A DNA stretch of 64,000 nt from Arthrobacter sunyaminii (GCF_018866305.1 NZ_CP076456.1:3100001-3164000); one strand, 5' to 3'. Positions 17,801 through 29,257 are shown, counted from the stretch's first letter. The notes: generated from the sequence alone by a model not told the origin. A program made the numbers and translations.

Positions 17801-18733
17801 CCCCGCATGGACCAGCGCAGCCGCGGCATTGAGGGCAGTTTGCGTCTGTCCGGTTCCGGGAGGCGCGGAGACCACCAGTGACTGGCCGTCCAGGATCAGG
17901 TCCAGGACGTCCTGCTGCTCATGGTCGGCATCCAGTACCAGCAGCTCATCGGCCGGCAGCCGGTCATCCAACGGCGGCAGTGCGGGATCCTTGGCATCCG
18001 GGGCGGCGCTGCCCGTGCCGCGTGCGGAGTCCATCAGGGCCCGCAGGATGGGGTGGGCCGGGTCCAGGGCGCTGTCTTCAGCCAGATCCGACAAATCAGC
18101 GAAGGTGGAGACCAGGAGGCGGTGTTCAATGTTGATGCCGCGGACCCCCTCCGTGACGGCCCGCAGTTTTTCCAGGACCGGGTGCGGATCAAACCTCGCG
18201 GTGCCGTAGGCAAGACGCGCCAGTGCCTCGACGTCGATGTCCAGGCCCTGTTCATGCTGCAGGTGGCGGACAAAAGCGGGGTTCAGGGCTGCCTTGTCGG
18301 TGAGCTGCAGCTCATAGTCGTCCTGTGAGGGGTGCACGGTCAGCGAGACCGGGGTCAGCAGGACCGGAGCCGTGAGCGACTCGGGGCGGACGGCGTCGTC
18401 GTCAGCGTAGCGCCAGGAGGCGGTGCCGGCGGCCAGGTAGCCGACGTCGATGCCGCGGTCCGTGCCGAGCTCGTAAATTTTCGCACGCAGCAGGCGCCCG
18501 GCCTTCATGGCGGCACCGTACTGCTCTGAGTCGCGCAGCAGGGTGGACAGGCGCGTGCGGCGTCCCGCCAGCAGCTGGGCCAGCCCGGACGGGTGCGCAT
18601 GGGTCAGATCGATGCTGTTGGAGGGTGACGGGGTGAAGTGAAGCAACGTGTCCGATCCGGCATGCTGTCCCAGTTGTCCCAGCCACGGCAGCAGGAAGTC
18701 CGAGGCGTTGTCCCCGGGATTCTGCTCAGACAC
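14825..18733 (-). CDS. Large DUF4011/SF1-helicase-like protein with degenerate P-loop and nuclease-like C-terminus
   Basis: 1302 residues from GTG at 18733, which has GAGGG 5-6 nt upstream; the frame continues upstream without support. N-terminal about 250 residues resemble DUF4011 (LLHFTPSPSNSIDLTHAHP). A P-loop-like site follows at 289-299, SAPPGTGQTQT, where the Walker lysine is Gln (codon 17846-17848). A Walker B-like VIVLDAEST lies near 830 and helicase C-terminal motifs (DSVIFSLGFGRTPHG, FLTAMTRARSRLHVLT) near 1095-1145. The end (about 1195-1290: MAIESDGTERYRTMSVRERSRL and RYMPLWTIEVFSDP) resembles the MTES_1575-type restriction-endonuclease fold. Activity is uncertain because of the missing Lys. 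Confidence 0.8.
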   Translation of the reverse strand: MSEQNPGDNASDFLLPWLGQLGQHAGSDTLLHFTPSPSNSIDLTHAHPSGLAQLLAGRRTRLSTLLRDSEQYGAAMKAGRLLRAKIYELGTDRGIDVGYLAAGTASWRYADDDAVRPESLTAPVLLTPVSLTVHPSQDDYELQLTDKAALNPAFVRHLQHEQGLDIDVEALARLAYGTARFDPHPVLEKLRAVTEGVRGINIEHRLLVSTFADLSDLAEDSALDPAHPILRALMDSARGTGSAAPDAKDPALPPLDDRLPADELLVLDADHEQQDVLDLILDGQSLVVSAPPGTGQTQTALNAAAALVHAGKSVLVVAERRGTLNQFVSALDSLHLGSAVLQINAGLTEQQLKDQLIRAIVRNEKAADPDLESLHKVLVSNRHQLRDHVKSLHNVRRRWGCSPYQAMQSLAELTSMSPAPATTVRLKRSVLDSITDRTELTGRLRRAAELGSFSRAATTSPWFGAKLLNRKETEEAYELTQSLARDLPELRAQVQSVAEHSQIRLGETFAQWGEQLELLVAVRESLDKFTPDIFDRPVSDLISATASSSWRRERAVDMSSMTRSRLRRVAKEYIRPGVHISDLHSSLVEVQQQRAVWGRYATTQRHPSVPTGLADINRSYITVKDQLDTLTGILDGTPAKPNLAELTLDELEKQLDALAGDRETLETLPERTLLLDEMRGQGLGELLDDLEAREVQPRQVGYELELAWWQSALEAMISGDDYLAMSDGDSLRRLEAEYRLADNAHIASGSARVRFALADRWRRGVKAAPSDAAALRDAIKNGPLTLPDLCAQSAELVSALLPVWAASPLVLPMVLPGTRSFDAVIVLDAESTSLQSAVPALARAAQVIAFGDGELGGPRPFTIGVEPSRPAGEQHDLVSVFEALTAVLPTRTLSTVYRGTDRALMNQLSRSFYDGRLTMVPRGAEVSSAERPLTVEYLADGTGMPSADHEGVESVAAEVNRVVDLVFEHIRRRPHQSLAVVTASPRHAVRVAEAIRVQMANFPWASDFFTPGKESFRVVPVDRAAGLVRDSVIFSLGFGRTPHGRALHTFGPLSASDGRGKFLTAMTRARSRLHVLTCFRPEDLDKSRLGYGALDFYDLIKRELDQSAPSAAQRSEAAETGSAPRGAENIAGGIMEEDPLVADLVNRLRARGAKVWDHYQGAIDIVATVDGSNADGEPAVPMAIESDGTERYRTMSVRERSRLRPQLLERLGWRYMPLWTIEVFSDPSACADLVGRYLNLPAPREGEGKPVQSGGTSVSGSLARRGSLPSKPHGSSRIRERGTVAPKPETDPDASSREARRP

Positions 18734-18830
18734 TGGTGCCCTCTTTTCTGCACTTCCGCGCGACGTTCTTGACCAAATTGGCATACCTTCCAAACTATCG
18801 CTTCCTGCCGGGTTTACCCGACATAGCAAC

Positions 18831-18861
18831 GCGGGGGACAGCCTGTTCGGCTGTCCCCCGC
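18831..18861 (-). terminator. guaA terminator
   Basis: Perfect 13-bp inverted repeat GCGGGGGACAGCC (18831-18843) and GGCTGTCCCCCGC (18849-18861) with a 5-nt loop, starting 7 nt after the guaA stop. No T-tract, but the stem is very stable. Confidence 0.75.
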
Positions 18862-18868
18862 GGTCAAT

Positions 18869-20458
18869 CTACTCCCACTCGATGGTTCCCGGCGGCTTGG
18901 ACGTCACGTCCAGCACCACGCGGTTGATCCCGTCGACTTCATTGGTAATGCGGTTGGAGATGCGTGCCAGCAGGTCATACGGCAGGCGTGACCAGTCAGC
19001 AGTCATTGCGTCTTCGCTGGAAACCGGCCGCAGGACGATCGGATGTCCGTAGGTGCGGCCGTCGCCCTGGACGCCCACGCTGCGCACATCGGCCAGCAGG
19101 ACAACCGGCATCTGCCATACGTCGTTGTCCAGGCCGGCTGCGGTCAGCTCGGCGCGGGCGATCGCGTCGGCGCGGCGCAACAGGTCCAGGCGTTCCTGGT
19201 TGACCTCGCCGATGATGCGGATACCCAGTCCGGGGCCGGGGAACGGCTGGCGTCCCACGATCTCGGCCGGCAGGCCCAGCTCGCGGCCCACGGCGCGGAC
19301 CTCGTCCTTGAACAGGGCCCGCAGGGGTTCCACCAGCTCGAACTTCAGGTCCTCGGGCAGCCCGCCCACGTTGTGGTGGCTCTTGATGTTGGCTGCACCC
19401 TCGCCGCCGCCGGATTCGACGACGTCCGGGTACAGGGTGCCCTGAACGAGGAAGCGGATGGGTTCACCGGCAGCAGCTGCCTCGGCCATGATGGCGCGCT
19501 CGGCTTCCTCGAACGCGCGGATGAACTCGCGGCCGATGATCTTGCGCTTGGTTTCCGGATCCGTGACGCCGGCGAGGGCTTCGAGGAAGCGCTTCTGCTC
19601 ATTGGCGACGTAGAGGTTGACGCCGGTGGAGGCCACGAAGTCGCGCTCCACCTGCTCGGCTTCACCCTCGCGCAGCAGGCCGTGGTCCACGAACACGCAG
19701 GTCAGCTGGTCGCCGACGGCACGCTGCACCAGTGCTGCGGCAACGGCGGAGTCGACGCCGCCGGAGAGCCCGCAGATCACGCGGGAGCTGCCCACCTGCT
19801 CGCGGATGCGTTCGACCTGCTCTTCCACAATGTTGCCCGTGGTCCAGCTGCGGTCCAGGCGTGCACCCTTGAACAGGAAGTTCTCCAGGACGGACTGGCC
19901 GTGCGCGGAGTGCTTCACCTCCGGGTGCCACTGGACGCCGTAGAGCTGCTTCTCTTCGTTGGCGAAAGCCGCAACGGGGGCACCGGCCGTGGTGGCCAGC
20001 ACGTCGAATCCGGGCGGGGCTTCCTGGACGCTGTCACCGTGGCTCATCCACGTGTTCTGCTGTTCCGGCGTGCCCTCAAGGATGGAGCGCGGGCCTCCGA
20101 CGGCGGTGGCGTCGGTGGAGCCGTATTCGCGCAGGCCGGTTTTGGCGACCTTGCCGCCCAGGGCGTTGGCCATGGCCTGGAAGCCGTAGCAGATGCCCAG
20201 GACGGGGACACCTGCCTCAAACAGGCCTTCGCTGACTGCGGGGGCGCCTTCGGCGTAAACGCTGGAAGGGCCGCCGGAAAGGATGATCGCGGCCGGGTTC
20301 TTCGCCAGGATCTGTTCCGTGGTCCAGGTGTGGGGCACCACCTCGGAATAGACATCTGCATCGCGTACCCGGCGGGCAATGAGCTGGGCGTACTGGGCGC
20401 CGAAGTCCACAACTAGGACAGGGCGCTCTTCTATGGGAGGGGTCGCGGAATTAGTCAC
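18869..20458 (-). CDS. guaA: GMP synthase (glutamine-hydrolysing)
   Basis: Converts XMP to GMP using glutamine and ATP. 529 residues, GTG start. Class I glutamine amidotransferase domain with nucleophile Cys90 in [13 protein letters not shown]-pyrophosphatase domain with P-loop [14 protein letters not shown] near 229-242. C-terminal dimerisation part ends [20 protein letters not shown], the canonical GuaA terminus. A TANNNT box 6 nt before the GTG suggests a leaderless transcript. Confidence 0.98.
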   Translation of the reverse strand: MTNSATPPIEERPVLVVDFGAQYAQLIARRVRDADVYSEVVPHTWTTEQILAKNPAAIILSGGPSSVYAEGAPAVSEGLFEAGVPVLGICYGFQAMANALGGKVAKTGLREYGSTDATAVGGPRSILEGTPEQQNTWMSHGDSVQEAPPGFDVLATTAGAPVAAFANEEKQLYGVQWHPEVKHSAHGQSVLENFLFKGARLDRSWTTGNIVEEQVERIREQVGSSRVICGLSGGVDSAVAAALVQRAVGDQLTCVFVDHGLLREGEAEQVERDFVASTGVNLYVANEQKRFLEALAGVTDPETKRKIIGREFIRAFEEAERAIMAEAAAAGEPIRFLVQGTLYPDVVESGGGEGAANIKSHHNVGGLPEDLKFELVEPLRALFKDEVRAVGRELGLPAEIVGRQPFPGPGLGIRIIGEVNQERLDLLRRADAIARAELTAAGLDNDVWQMPVVLLADVRSVGVQGDGRTYGHPIVLRPVSSEDAMTADWSRLPYDLLARISNRITNEVDGINRVVLDVTSKPPGTIEWE

Positions 20459-20464
20459 GCTTCA

Positions 20465-20470
20465 AGGATA
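20465..20470 (-). promoter_or_regulatory. -10-like box for leaderless guaA transcript
   Basis: TATCCT on the minus strand ends 6 nt before the guaA GTG. The sequence between has no ribosome-binding site. Confidence 0.45.
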
Positions 20471-20515
20471 GTCGCCGGAGCATCCGCGCCGCACATCCGC
20501 GTGGAGGCCGGTGCC

Positions 20516-20956
20516 TCAGTAGCGCTTGGCCGCTTCCGGATGGGCAGCGAGTTCCGCAAGGACCTGTTTGTGCGTACGGCCCTCCACAATGAAGGACAGG
20601 AAGGGCACCACACCGCCCAGGGCGATCAGGATGAACTTCGAGAACGGCCAGCGCATCAGCTGCCACAGGCGGAAGTCAGCCAGCAGGTAGACCACGTACA
20701 ACCAGCCGTGGGCAATCAGCACACCCGTGAAAAGGTTCAGCGGGCCAACGGTGATCTCCTCGATCTTCAACCCGTATTTGAGGATCATCTCAATGCACAA
20801 CAGGAGAAGAAACACACCCGTGACGTAGGAAGAAACCTTGTAAAAGGTCAGGGCCGAACGGATCTGGGCGTGGGTGCCGCCAAAACGGCGCTTCTTCCGG
20901 CGCGGTTTCTTGGTTGCTGCGGGTGCCCCGGCGGGGGCCTGTACTGGATCGCTCAC
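20516..20956 (-). CDS. DUF3817 membrane protein
   Basis: 146 residues. A basic, Ala/Lys-rich N-terminus (PAATKKPRRKKRRFGG) is followed by three hydrophobic segments: about 38-60 (VSSYVTGVFLLLLCIEMIL), 72-92 (LNLFTGVLIAHGWLYVVYLL) and 102-122 (FSKFILIALGGVVPFLSFIV). A cytoplasmic tail carries EGRTHKQVL. Layout and the AHGWLYVVY element match DUF3817 integral-membrane proteins of unknown function that commonly sit by guaA in actinobacteria. Its ATG overlaps the SURF1 stop by 4 nt, so the two are coupled. Confidence 0.85.
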   Translation of the reverse strand: MSDPVQAPAGAPAATKKPRRKKRRFGGTHAQIRSALTFYKVSSYVTGVFLLLLCIEMILKYGLKIEEITVGPLNLFTGVLIAHGWLYVVYLLADFRLWQLMRWPFSKFILIALGGVVPFLSFIVEGRTHKQVLAELAAHPEAAKRY

Positions 20957-21768
20957 TTCTGTACCTCACTGGTCGGTGCCGGATGCCCCGGGACGGGGCC
21001 CTCGTCGTCGTCGTCGTCGTAATAATCGTCGTCGTCCTCGAGGGAACGCTGGTGGGCATCCGCCACGAGGCGCCACCACAGGAAGACGGAGAACCCGGCG
21101 AAGACCACCCACTCGATGGCGTAGAAGATGTTCATCCAGTTCACTGAAGTTTCCTGGGGCTGCGCATCCACGTCGACTACGCGCATGTCTCCGGTTTCCG
21201 GAGCCTCACCGTCCACCGTGATCTCGTTGGCAGTGACGAACGCCGCATACCCCGGGGTGTCCCAGACATTGATCAGTTCGGCGCTGGAGAGGCTGGGCAG
21301 GACCCCTTCCTCTTCGGGTGCCTTTGCGATGGGGCCTTCGGGCGGCAGCAGGCGGCCGACGACGACGGCGTCCCCGGACGGGGCGGGTTCGGCATCGCCG
21401 GGCTCGGCAACCCAGCCGCGGACCACCGGCATGACGGCGCCGTCCGGCGCTCCCTCCACGGCGAATGCGGTGACCACCCAGTATCCGCGGTCCCCGTCGT
21501 ACAGCCGCTGGTCAATCAGTACGGTGTCCTCACCACGGAAGGAACCGTTCATGGAGACCATCTGGTCTGCCTCGGTGCCCATCAGTTCCACACCGGGGGT
21601 GAACACCTCGGTGAGGGGACGGACGTTTTCGGTTTCACCTGCGGCGGGCGGCAGCTCACTCTCGGCGGTCGAAAACTGCCACTGGCTCAGGAGCACGAAG
21701 ACCGTCGAGATCGCAAGCGCAAAGAGAAGGGCGGCGATCCAGCGGGGTTGCAGGGCAGTTTTCAGCAC
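20953..21768 (-). CDS. SURF1-family cytochrome oxidase assembly protein
   Basis: 271 residues, GTG start. Two transmembrane helices flank an extracytoplasmic domain: N-terminal about 10-28 (WIAALLFALAISTVFVLLSQ) with the SURF1 W-Q-x-x motif SQWQFSTA, and C-terminal near 212-235 (WMNIFYAIEWVVFAGFSVFL). VVRGWV near 128 is the family landmark. SURF1 helps insert haem into aa3-type oxidase. The C-terminal tail holds an acidic run of Asp and Tyr encoded by a trinucleotide repeat. Operon with DUF3817. Confidence 0.85.
   Translation of the reverse strand: MLKTALQPRWIAALLFALAISTVFVLLSQWQFSTAESELPPAAGETENVRPLTEVFTPGVELMGTEADQMVSMNGSFRGEDTVLIDQRLYDGDRGYWVVTAFAVEGAPDGAVMPVVRGWVAEPGDAEPAPSGDAVVVGRLLPPEGPIAKAPEEEGVLPSLSSAELINVWDTPGYAAFVTANEITVDGEAPETGDMRVVDVDAQPQETSVNWMNIFYAIEWVVFAGFSVFLWWRLVADAHQRSLEDDDDYYDDDDDEGPVPGHPAPTSEVQK
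21002..21037. repeat. TCG/GTC trinucleotide repeat in SURF1 C-terminal coding region
   Basis: Two runs of TCG triplets, about 21003-21019 and 21025-21036, separated by AATAA. They encode two Asp blocks around Tyr-Tyr in the SURF1 cytoplasmic tail. Such arrays can change length by slippage. Confidence 0.8.
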
Positions 21769-21774
21769 CCCTTA

Positions 21775-21780
21775 ACCGTA
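21775..21780 (-). promoter_or_regulatory. -10-like box for leaderless SURF1 transcript
   Basis: TACGGT on the minus strand ends 6 nt before the SURF1 GTG. The only G-rich stretch (AAGGGG) touches the start codon, too close to act as a ribosome-binding site. Confidence 0.35.
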
Positions 21781-21851
21781 CTTCGTACCCGTGTAGAAAA
21801 CCCAATGCCTGCTGTGCGCAGCTCGGGCACCCGCGGCATCAGCAGGCGCCG

Positions 21852-22346
21852 TCAATGGTCAAAAAACACCAGCGAGGAGTTGATCAGTTCGGAAATGACT
21901 TCGGCGTCGTTGGCCCGGCGGAGCGAATCCCGGAAGGCCGGGCGGAACAGCGACCGCGCGATGGTGGCCAGGACTTCCAAGTGTTCAGAGAAGGCTTTGG
22001 CAGGCGTGGCTATCAGCAGAATCACCGTGGCCGGTCCGTCCGACGCACCAAAATCAATGCTGTGCCCGTAGCGGGTGATCCCCACGGCAATTGAGGTCTG
22101 CACCACTTCCTCGCTGCGCGCGTGCGGCATGCCGATGCCGCCGGGCAGCCCGGTGGCCATTTGGTGTTCCCGGGCATTGACCTGCTCCAGGAACACCTCC
22201 AAATTACGGATCCGTCCCTGGTCATACATCCGCCGGGCAAGCTGGGCTGCCGCATCCGAGCGGTCGGCCGCTTCCATCTGCAGAATGACCATTTCAGGGA
22301 CCGTCAGGACGGCGCCCTTTTCATTCAGGGAGAGTTCAGGTTCCAC
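21852..22346 (-). CDS. Stand-alone PTS EIIA (fructose/mannitol class)
   Basis: 164 residues, GTG start. Single EIIA domain. The phospho-accepting histidine is His75 in GLPGGIGMPHARSEE, the classical EIIA-Fru/Mtl active site, and VILLIATPAKAFSEHLEVLA matches the second half. No EIIB or EIIC gene is near. It starts 16 nt after glpD, so it is probably co-transcribed with glycerol-3-phosphate dehydrogenase. It could be a general or regulatory phosphocarrier rather than a dedicated sugar importer part; that is inference. Confidence 0.85.
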   Translation of the reverse strand: MEPELSLNEKGAVLTVPEMVILQMEAADRSDAAAQLARRMYDQGRIRNLEVFLEQVNAREHQMATGLPGGIGMPHARSEEVVQTSIAVGITRYGHSIDFGASDGPATVILLIATPAKAFSEHLEVLATIARSLFRPAFRDSLRRANDAEVISELINSSLVFFDH

Positions 22347-22362
22347 TTCCGTTGGTTCCGGT

Positions 22363-24087
22363 TCAGGCCAGCGGAGCGATGTCGTGGGCCTTCAACCGTG
22401 CTGCGTCGGCCGAAACGTCATCGGGCTGTTCCTGGCTGCGCCGCTCGGCTTCCACCCGCGCCTCGTAGTGGGCCACTTCCTGCTCCACCCGCTCCGGACT
22501 CCAGTTCAGGATGGGCGCCATGAGTTCGGCCACAACCGGGGCAGCGGAGACTCCCCGGTCCCACGACTCGATGGAGATGCGGGTGCGCCGGGCCAGGACG
22601 TCCTCCACATGCCGGGCACCCTCGGACGTGGTGGCATACACCACTTCGGCGCGCAGGTAATCGTCTGCTCCGGGCAGGGGCTCCCCCAGCTCAGGATTGG
22701 CACGGATCAGTTCCAGCACCTCGTTAGCCAGGGATCCGTAACGGTTGAGCAGATGCTCCACCCGGACCACATGGACTCCGTAGTGCTCCGCAGTGCGGTG
22801 CCGGAGATTCCAGGCAGCCTTATAGCCCACCGCACCCAGCAGCGGGATGGTGGAGGTGCAGCTTTCCGGCACCTTCCCGTCCAGCGCCCGGGCGGCCTCA
22901 TCCACGGCATCCTTCGCCATGACCCGGTAGGTGGTCCATTTGCCGCCGGCAACAACCACCAGCCCCGGCACGGGATGGGCCACCACATGTTCGCGGGAGA
23001 GTTTGGCCGTGGAATCATTCTCGCCGGCGAGCAGCGGCCGCAGGCCGGCGTAGACGCCTTCAACGTCCTCGCGCGTCAGCGGAGTTTTCAGCACGCTGTT
23101 CACATGCTCCAGCAAGTAGTCGATGTCCGCCGAGGTTGCTGCGGGATGTGCCTTGTCCAGATTCCAGTCGGTGTCCGTAGTGCCCACAATCCAGTGCCGG
23201 CCCCACGGGATCACGAACAGCACGGATTTTTCCGTGCGCAGGATCATGCCCACGGTGGACTGGATCCGGTCGCGGGGAACCACCAGGTGCACACCCTTGG
23301 ACGCCCGGACTTTCAGCTGTCCCCGGTCCGTCACCATGGCCTGGGTTTCGTCGGTCCACACGCCGGTGGCATTGACCACCTGGCGGGCGAACACATCGAA
23401 TTCCCGGCCGGTCTCGGAGTCCTTGACCCGGGCGCCCACTACACGCTCACCCTCGCGAAGGAAGTCCACCACGGACACCCGGTTGGCCACGGTGGCGCCG
23501 TAGTGCGCTGAGGTGCGGACCATGTTGGCAACGTACCGGGCGTCGTCCACCTGGGCGTCGTAGTAGCGGATGGAGCCAACCATGGCGTCATCCTTCAGGC
23601 TGGGCGCCGCCCGGAGGGTGGCTTTTTTGCTGAGGTGCTTGTGCATCGGCACCCCGCGGGAATTACCGGAGGTCAGGCCCATGGTGTCGTACAGCATGAT
23701 GCCGGCACCAACGTAGGGCCGCTCATAGAACCGGTGTGTCAGCGGGTAGAGGAACGGTACGGGCTTGACCAGGTGCGGGGCGATCCGCTGAATCAGCAGG
23801 CCGCGTTCCTTTAGCGCCTCGGCTACGAGGGCAAAATCCAGCATCTCCAGATAACGCAGACCGCCGTGAATGAGCTTGGAGGAACGCGACGACGTGCCCG
23901 ATGCCCAGTCCCGGGCCTCCACCATGCCCACTTTGAGTCCGCGGGTGACTGCGTCCAGGGCGGCACCGGCACCCACCACGCCGCCGCCAACAATCAGGAT
24001 GTCCAGTTGCTGGCCGGGCTCCGCCGTGGAACGCAGCGCCGCCAGGGCGTCCTCCCGGTATTCCGGACTGAGTGCATCTTTGCTCAT
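22363..24087 (-). CDS. glpD: Aerobic glycerol-3-phosphate dehydrogenase
   Basis: FAD enzyme oxidising glycerol-3-phosphate to dihydroxyacetone phosphate and feeding electrons to the respiratory chain; membrane associated. 574 residues from the ATG at 24087, which has GAGGAAA about 9 nt upstream. An 18-residue in-frame upstream extension is rejected. FAD-binding ILIVGGGVVGAGAALDAV near 30-47, then SSRSSKLIHGGLRYLE near 68-83, and GKWTTYRVMAKDAVDEA near 377-393 (GlpD signature). The C-terminal DAO_C domain is present. It precedes the lone EIIA gene. Confidence 0.95.
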   Translation of the reverse strand: MSKDALSPEYREDALAALRSTAEPGQQLDILIVGGGVVGAGAALDAVTRGLKVGMVEARDWASGTSSRSSKLIHGGLRYLEMLDFALVAEALKERGLLIQRIAPHLVKPVPFLYPLTHRFYERPYVGAGIMLYDTMGLTSGNSRGVPMHKHLSKKATLRAAPSLKDDAMVGSIRYYDAQVDDARYVANMVRTSAHYGATVANRVSVVDFLREGERVVGARVKDSETGREFDVFARQVVNATGVWTDETQAMVTDRGQLKVRASKGVHLVVPRDRIQSTVGMILRTEKSVLFVIPWGRHWIVGTTDTDWNLDKAHPAATSADIDYLLEHVNSVLKTPLTREDVEGVYAGLRPLLAGENDSTAKLSREHVVAHPVPGLVVVAGGKWTTYRVMAKDAVDEAARALDGKVPESCTSTIPLLGAVGYKAAWNLRHRTAEHYGVHVVRVEHLLNRYGSLANEVLELIRANPELGEPLPGADDYLRAEVVYATTSEGARHVEDVLARRTRISIESWDRGVSAAPVVAELMAPILNWSPERVEQEVAHYEARVEAERRSQEQPDDVSADAARLKAHDIAPLA

Positions 24088-24150
24088 GGTCAAGATTTCC
24101 TCTCTGGGACGCGCTGGCGGCGCAGTGGTCTTTGCAGCCACTGTAGGGAA

Positions 24151-25290
24151 CTACATGGCGGATAGGTAGGGCGCGACCAGCACCTCAATGCGCTGGAAGG
24201 CTTTCACATCGGAGTAACCCGTGGTGGCCATGGCACGACGCAGGGCACCCATCAGGTTGGACGTGCCGTTGGTGTGGTGCGACGGGCCCCAGAGAACTTC
24301 CTGCAGCGGGCCGACGGTGTCCAGCCGGACCCTGTCGCCGCGGGGAAGTTCGCTGTGGTGGGCTTCCTGGCCCCAGTGCCATCCCTGTCCGGGGGCTTCT
24401 TCCGCCCGGGCCAGAGCCGATCCGAGCATCACGGCGTCCGCGCCCATGGCGATCGCCTTGACGATGTCACCGCTGGTGCCCATTCCGCCGTCGGCGATCA
24501 CGTGGACGTAGCGTCCGCCTGACTCGTCCATGTAATCGCGGCGCGCCTCGGCGATGTCTGCGATCGCGGTGGCCATGGGGGCGTGGATGCCCAGTGCCCG
24601 GCGGGTGGTGGTGGTCGCTCCCCCGCCGAAGCCGACCAGGACGCCGGCGGCTCCGGTGCGCATCAGGTGCAGGGCCGGGGTGTAGCCGGCCGCGCCGCCC
24701 ACGATGACGGGAACGTCCAGTTCGTAGATGAACTGCTTGAGGTTCAGCGGCTCAACGGTCTTGGAGACGTGCTCGGCAGAGACGGTGGTGCCGCGGATGA
24801 CGAAGATGTCCACGCCGGCGGCCAGGACGGTCTTGTAGAACTCCTGGGTGCGCTGCGGGGTCAGGGAGCCGGCAACGGTCACGCCGGCGTCGCGCACCTC
24901 GGCCAGGCGGGAGGTGATCAGCTCCGCCTGGATGGGTGCTTCATAGATTTCCTGCAGCCGGCGGGTGGCCGCGGGATTAAAGTTATCTTCACTGAGAACC
25001 GCGATCTCATCCAGCAGCGGCTGGGGGTCCTCGTAACGGGTCCACAGCCCTTCAAGGTTCAACACGCCCAATCCGCCCAGGCGGCCCATCGCTATAGCGG
25101 TGGCCGGGGACATCACCGAGTCCATGGGGGCTCCCATGACCGGCATTTCAAACTGGTAGGCGTCGATCTGCCAGTTGATGGAAACATCCTGCGGGTCCCG
25201 CGTCCGGCGGGACGGCACAATTGCCACATCATCGAGGGAGTAGGCTCGGCGCCCACGCTTGCCACGGCCAATTTCTATCTCATTGCTCAC
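24151..25290 (-). CDS. guaB3: GuaB3-family IMP dehydrogenase-related protein
   Basis: 379 residues, GTG start, TIM barrel without CBS domains. MGAPMDSVMSPATAIAMGRL near 52-71 and IADGGMGTSGDIVKAIAMGA near 270-290 are IMPDH/GMPR signatures. The catalytic loop that reads GPGSICTTR in IMP dehydrogenase is GGGATTTTR at 222-230, so the catalytic Cys position is Thr227. The C-terminal flap region reads WGPSHHTNGTSNLMGALRRA. It lies 106 nt downstream of guaB. The family is clear, but the reaction is not: with no Cys at this site, standard IMP oxidation is doubtful. Confidence 0.88.
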   Translation of the reverse strand: MSNEIEIGRGKRGRRAYSLDDVAIVPSRRTRDPQDVSINWQIDAYQFEMPVMGAPMDSVMSPATAIAMGRLGGLGVLNLEGLWTRYEDPQPLLDEIAVLSEDNFNPAATRRLQEIYEAPIQAELITSRLAEVRDAGVTVAGSLTPQRTQEFYKTVLAAGVDIFVIRGTTVSAEHVSKTVEPLNLKQFIYELDVPVIVGGAAGYTPALHLMRTGAAGVLVGFGGGATTTTRRALGIHAPMATAIADIAEARRDYMDESGGRYVHVIADGGMGTSGDIVKAIAMGADAVMLGSALARAEEAPGQGWHWGQEAHHSELPRGDRVRLDTVGPLQEVLWGPSHHTNGTSNLMGALRRAMATTGYSDVKAFQRIEVLVAPYLSAM

Positions 25291-25296
25291 GCCTCT

Positions 25297-25302
25297 AGGT
25301 TA
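25297..25302 (-). promoter_or_regulatory. -10-like box for leaderless guaB3 transcript
   Basis: TAACCT on the minus strand ends 6 nt before the guaB3 GTG. This, with the hairpin at 25330-25382, indicates that guaB3 is transcribed apart from guaB. Confidence 0.45.
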
Positions 25303-25329
25303 TCCCAGCTTTGGAAGCCGGGCCTTAAA

Positions 25330-25382
25330 GCAGCAGCAACCGCATCCTTCCCCGTCATTTGGAGGATGGATGCGGCTGCTGC
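25330..25382 (-). terminator. guaB terminator
   Basis: Long hairpin after the guaB stop. Left arm GCAGCAGC-AA-CCGCATCC (25330-25347); right arm GGATGCGG then CTGCTGC (25368-25382). It has a 2-nt bulge. No long T-tract follows. Confidence 0.65.
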
Positions 25383-25396
25383 CGTCGGTGCCGAAA

Positions 25397-26986
<1,590 letters not shown>

Positions 26987-27064
26987 TTACATCCTAAAAC
27001 GAAAGACCGCCGGTCCCTATTCCAAATCCTTACTGGTGGCATCACTCACAGCCGGGCATGCAAA

Positions 27065-27108
27065 AGGCCCCGGTGCCGCAGCAAAATACTGCTGCAGCGC
27101 CGGGGCCT
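27065..27108 (-). terminator. groEL intrinsic terminator
   Basis: AGGCCCCGG (27065-27073) pairs with CCGGGGCCT (27100-27108). Inner complementary arms (GCCGCAGC and GCTGCAGC) extend the stem. On the minus strand the stem ends in TTTT. It lies 10 nt after the groEL stop. Confidence 0.85.
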
Positions 27109-27117
27109 CTGTGTCAC

Positions 27118-29105
<1,988 letters not shown>

Positions 29106-29196
29106 TCGGGCTCTCCTTTGCGTAGTTACTAACGGATAGGGACCGTCGGTGGGCGCTGGCCGTCGTCGCGGTGCCGGTTGGCGCTTCCCTCAGGAA

Positions 29197-29223
29197 TTAG
29201 CACCCTCACAGGGAGAGTGCTAG
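29197..29223. promoter_or_regulatory. CIRCE operator 1 (groES-proximal)
   Basis: TTAGCACCC, 9-nt spacer, GAGTGCTAG matches the CIRCE consensus TTAGCACTC-N9-GAGTGCTAA at 16 of 18 arm positions. It overlaps the predicted transcription start of groES. HrcA is the known binder of such sites. Confidence 0.9.
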
Positions 29224-29228
29224 CTCCG

Positions 29229-29257
29229 ACTTTATGCAAGGGCTGGCACTCGGTCAA
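29229..29257 (-). promoter_or_regulatory. groES-groEL sigma-A-type promoter
   Basis: Minus-strand TTGACC (29257 to 29252) and TAAAGT (29234 to 29229) are separated by exactly 17 nt. The -35 box lies inside the spacer of CIRCE 2, and CIRCE 1 begins just after the -10, so bound repressor would block it. Confidence 0.7.

Noticed and set aside
19043..20416. Long open frame on the + strand opposite guaA
   Set aside because: Mirror frame produced by high-GC codon bias. Gly/Gln/His/Val-rich composition, no recognisable motif, and guaA on the other strand is certain.
22075..23511. 478-codon open frame opposite glpD and the EIIA gene
   Set aside because: No domain or start signal; covers two well-supported genes on the other strand.
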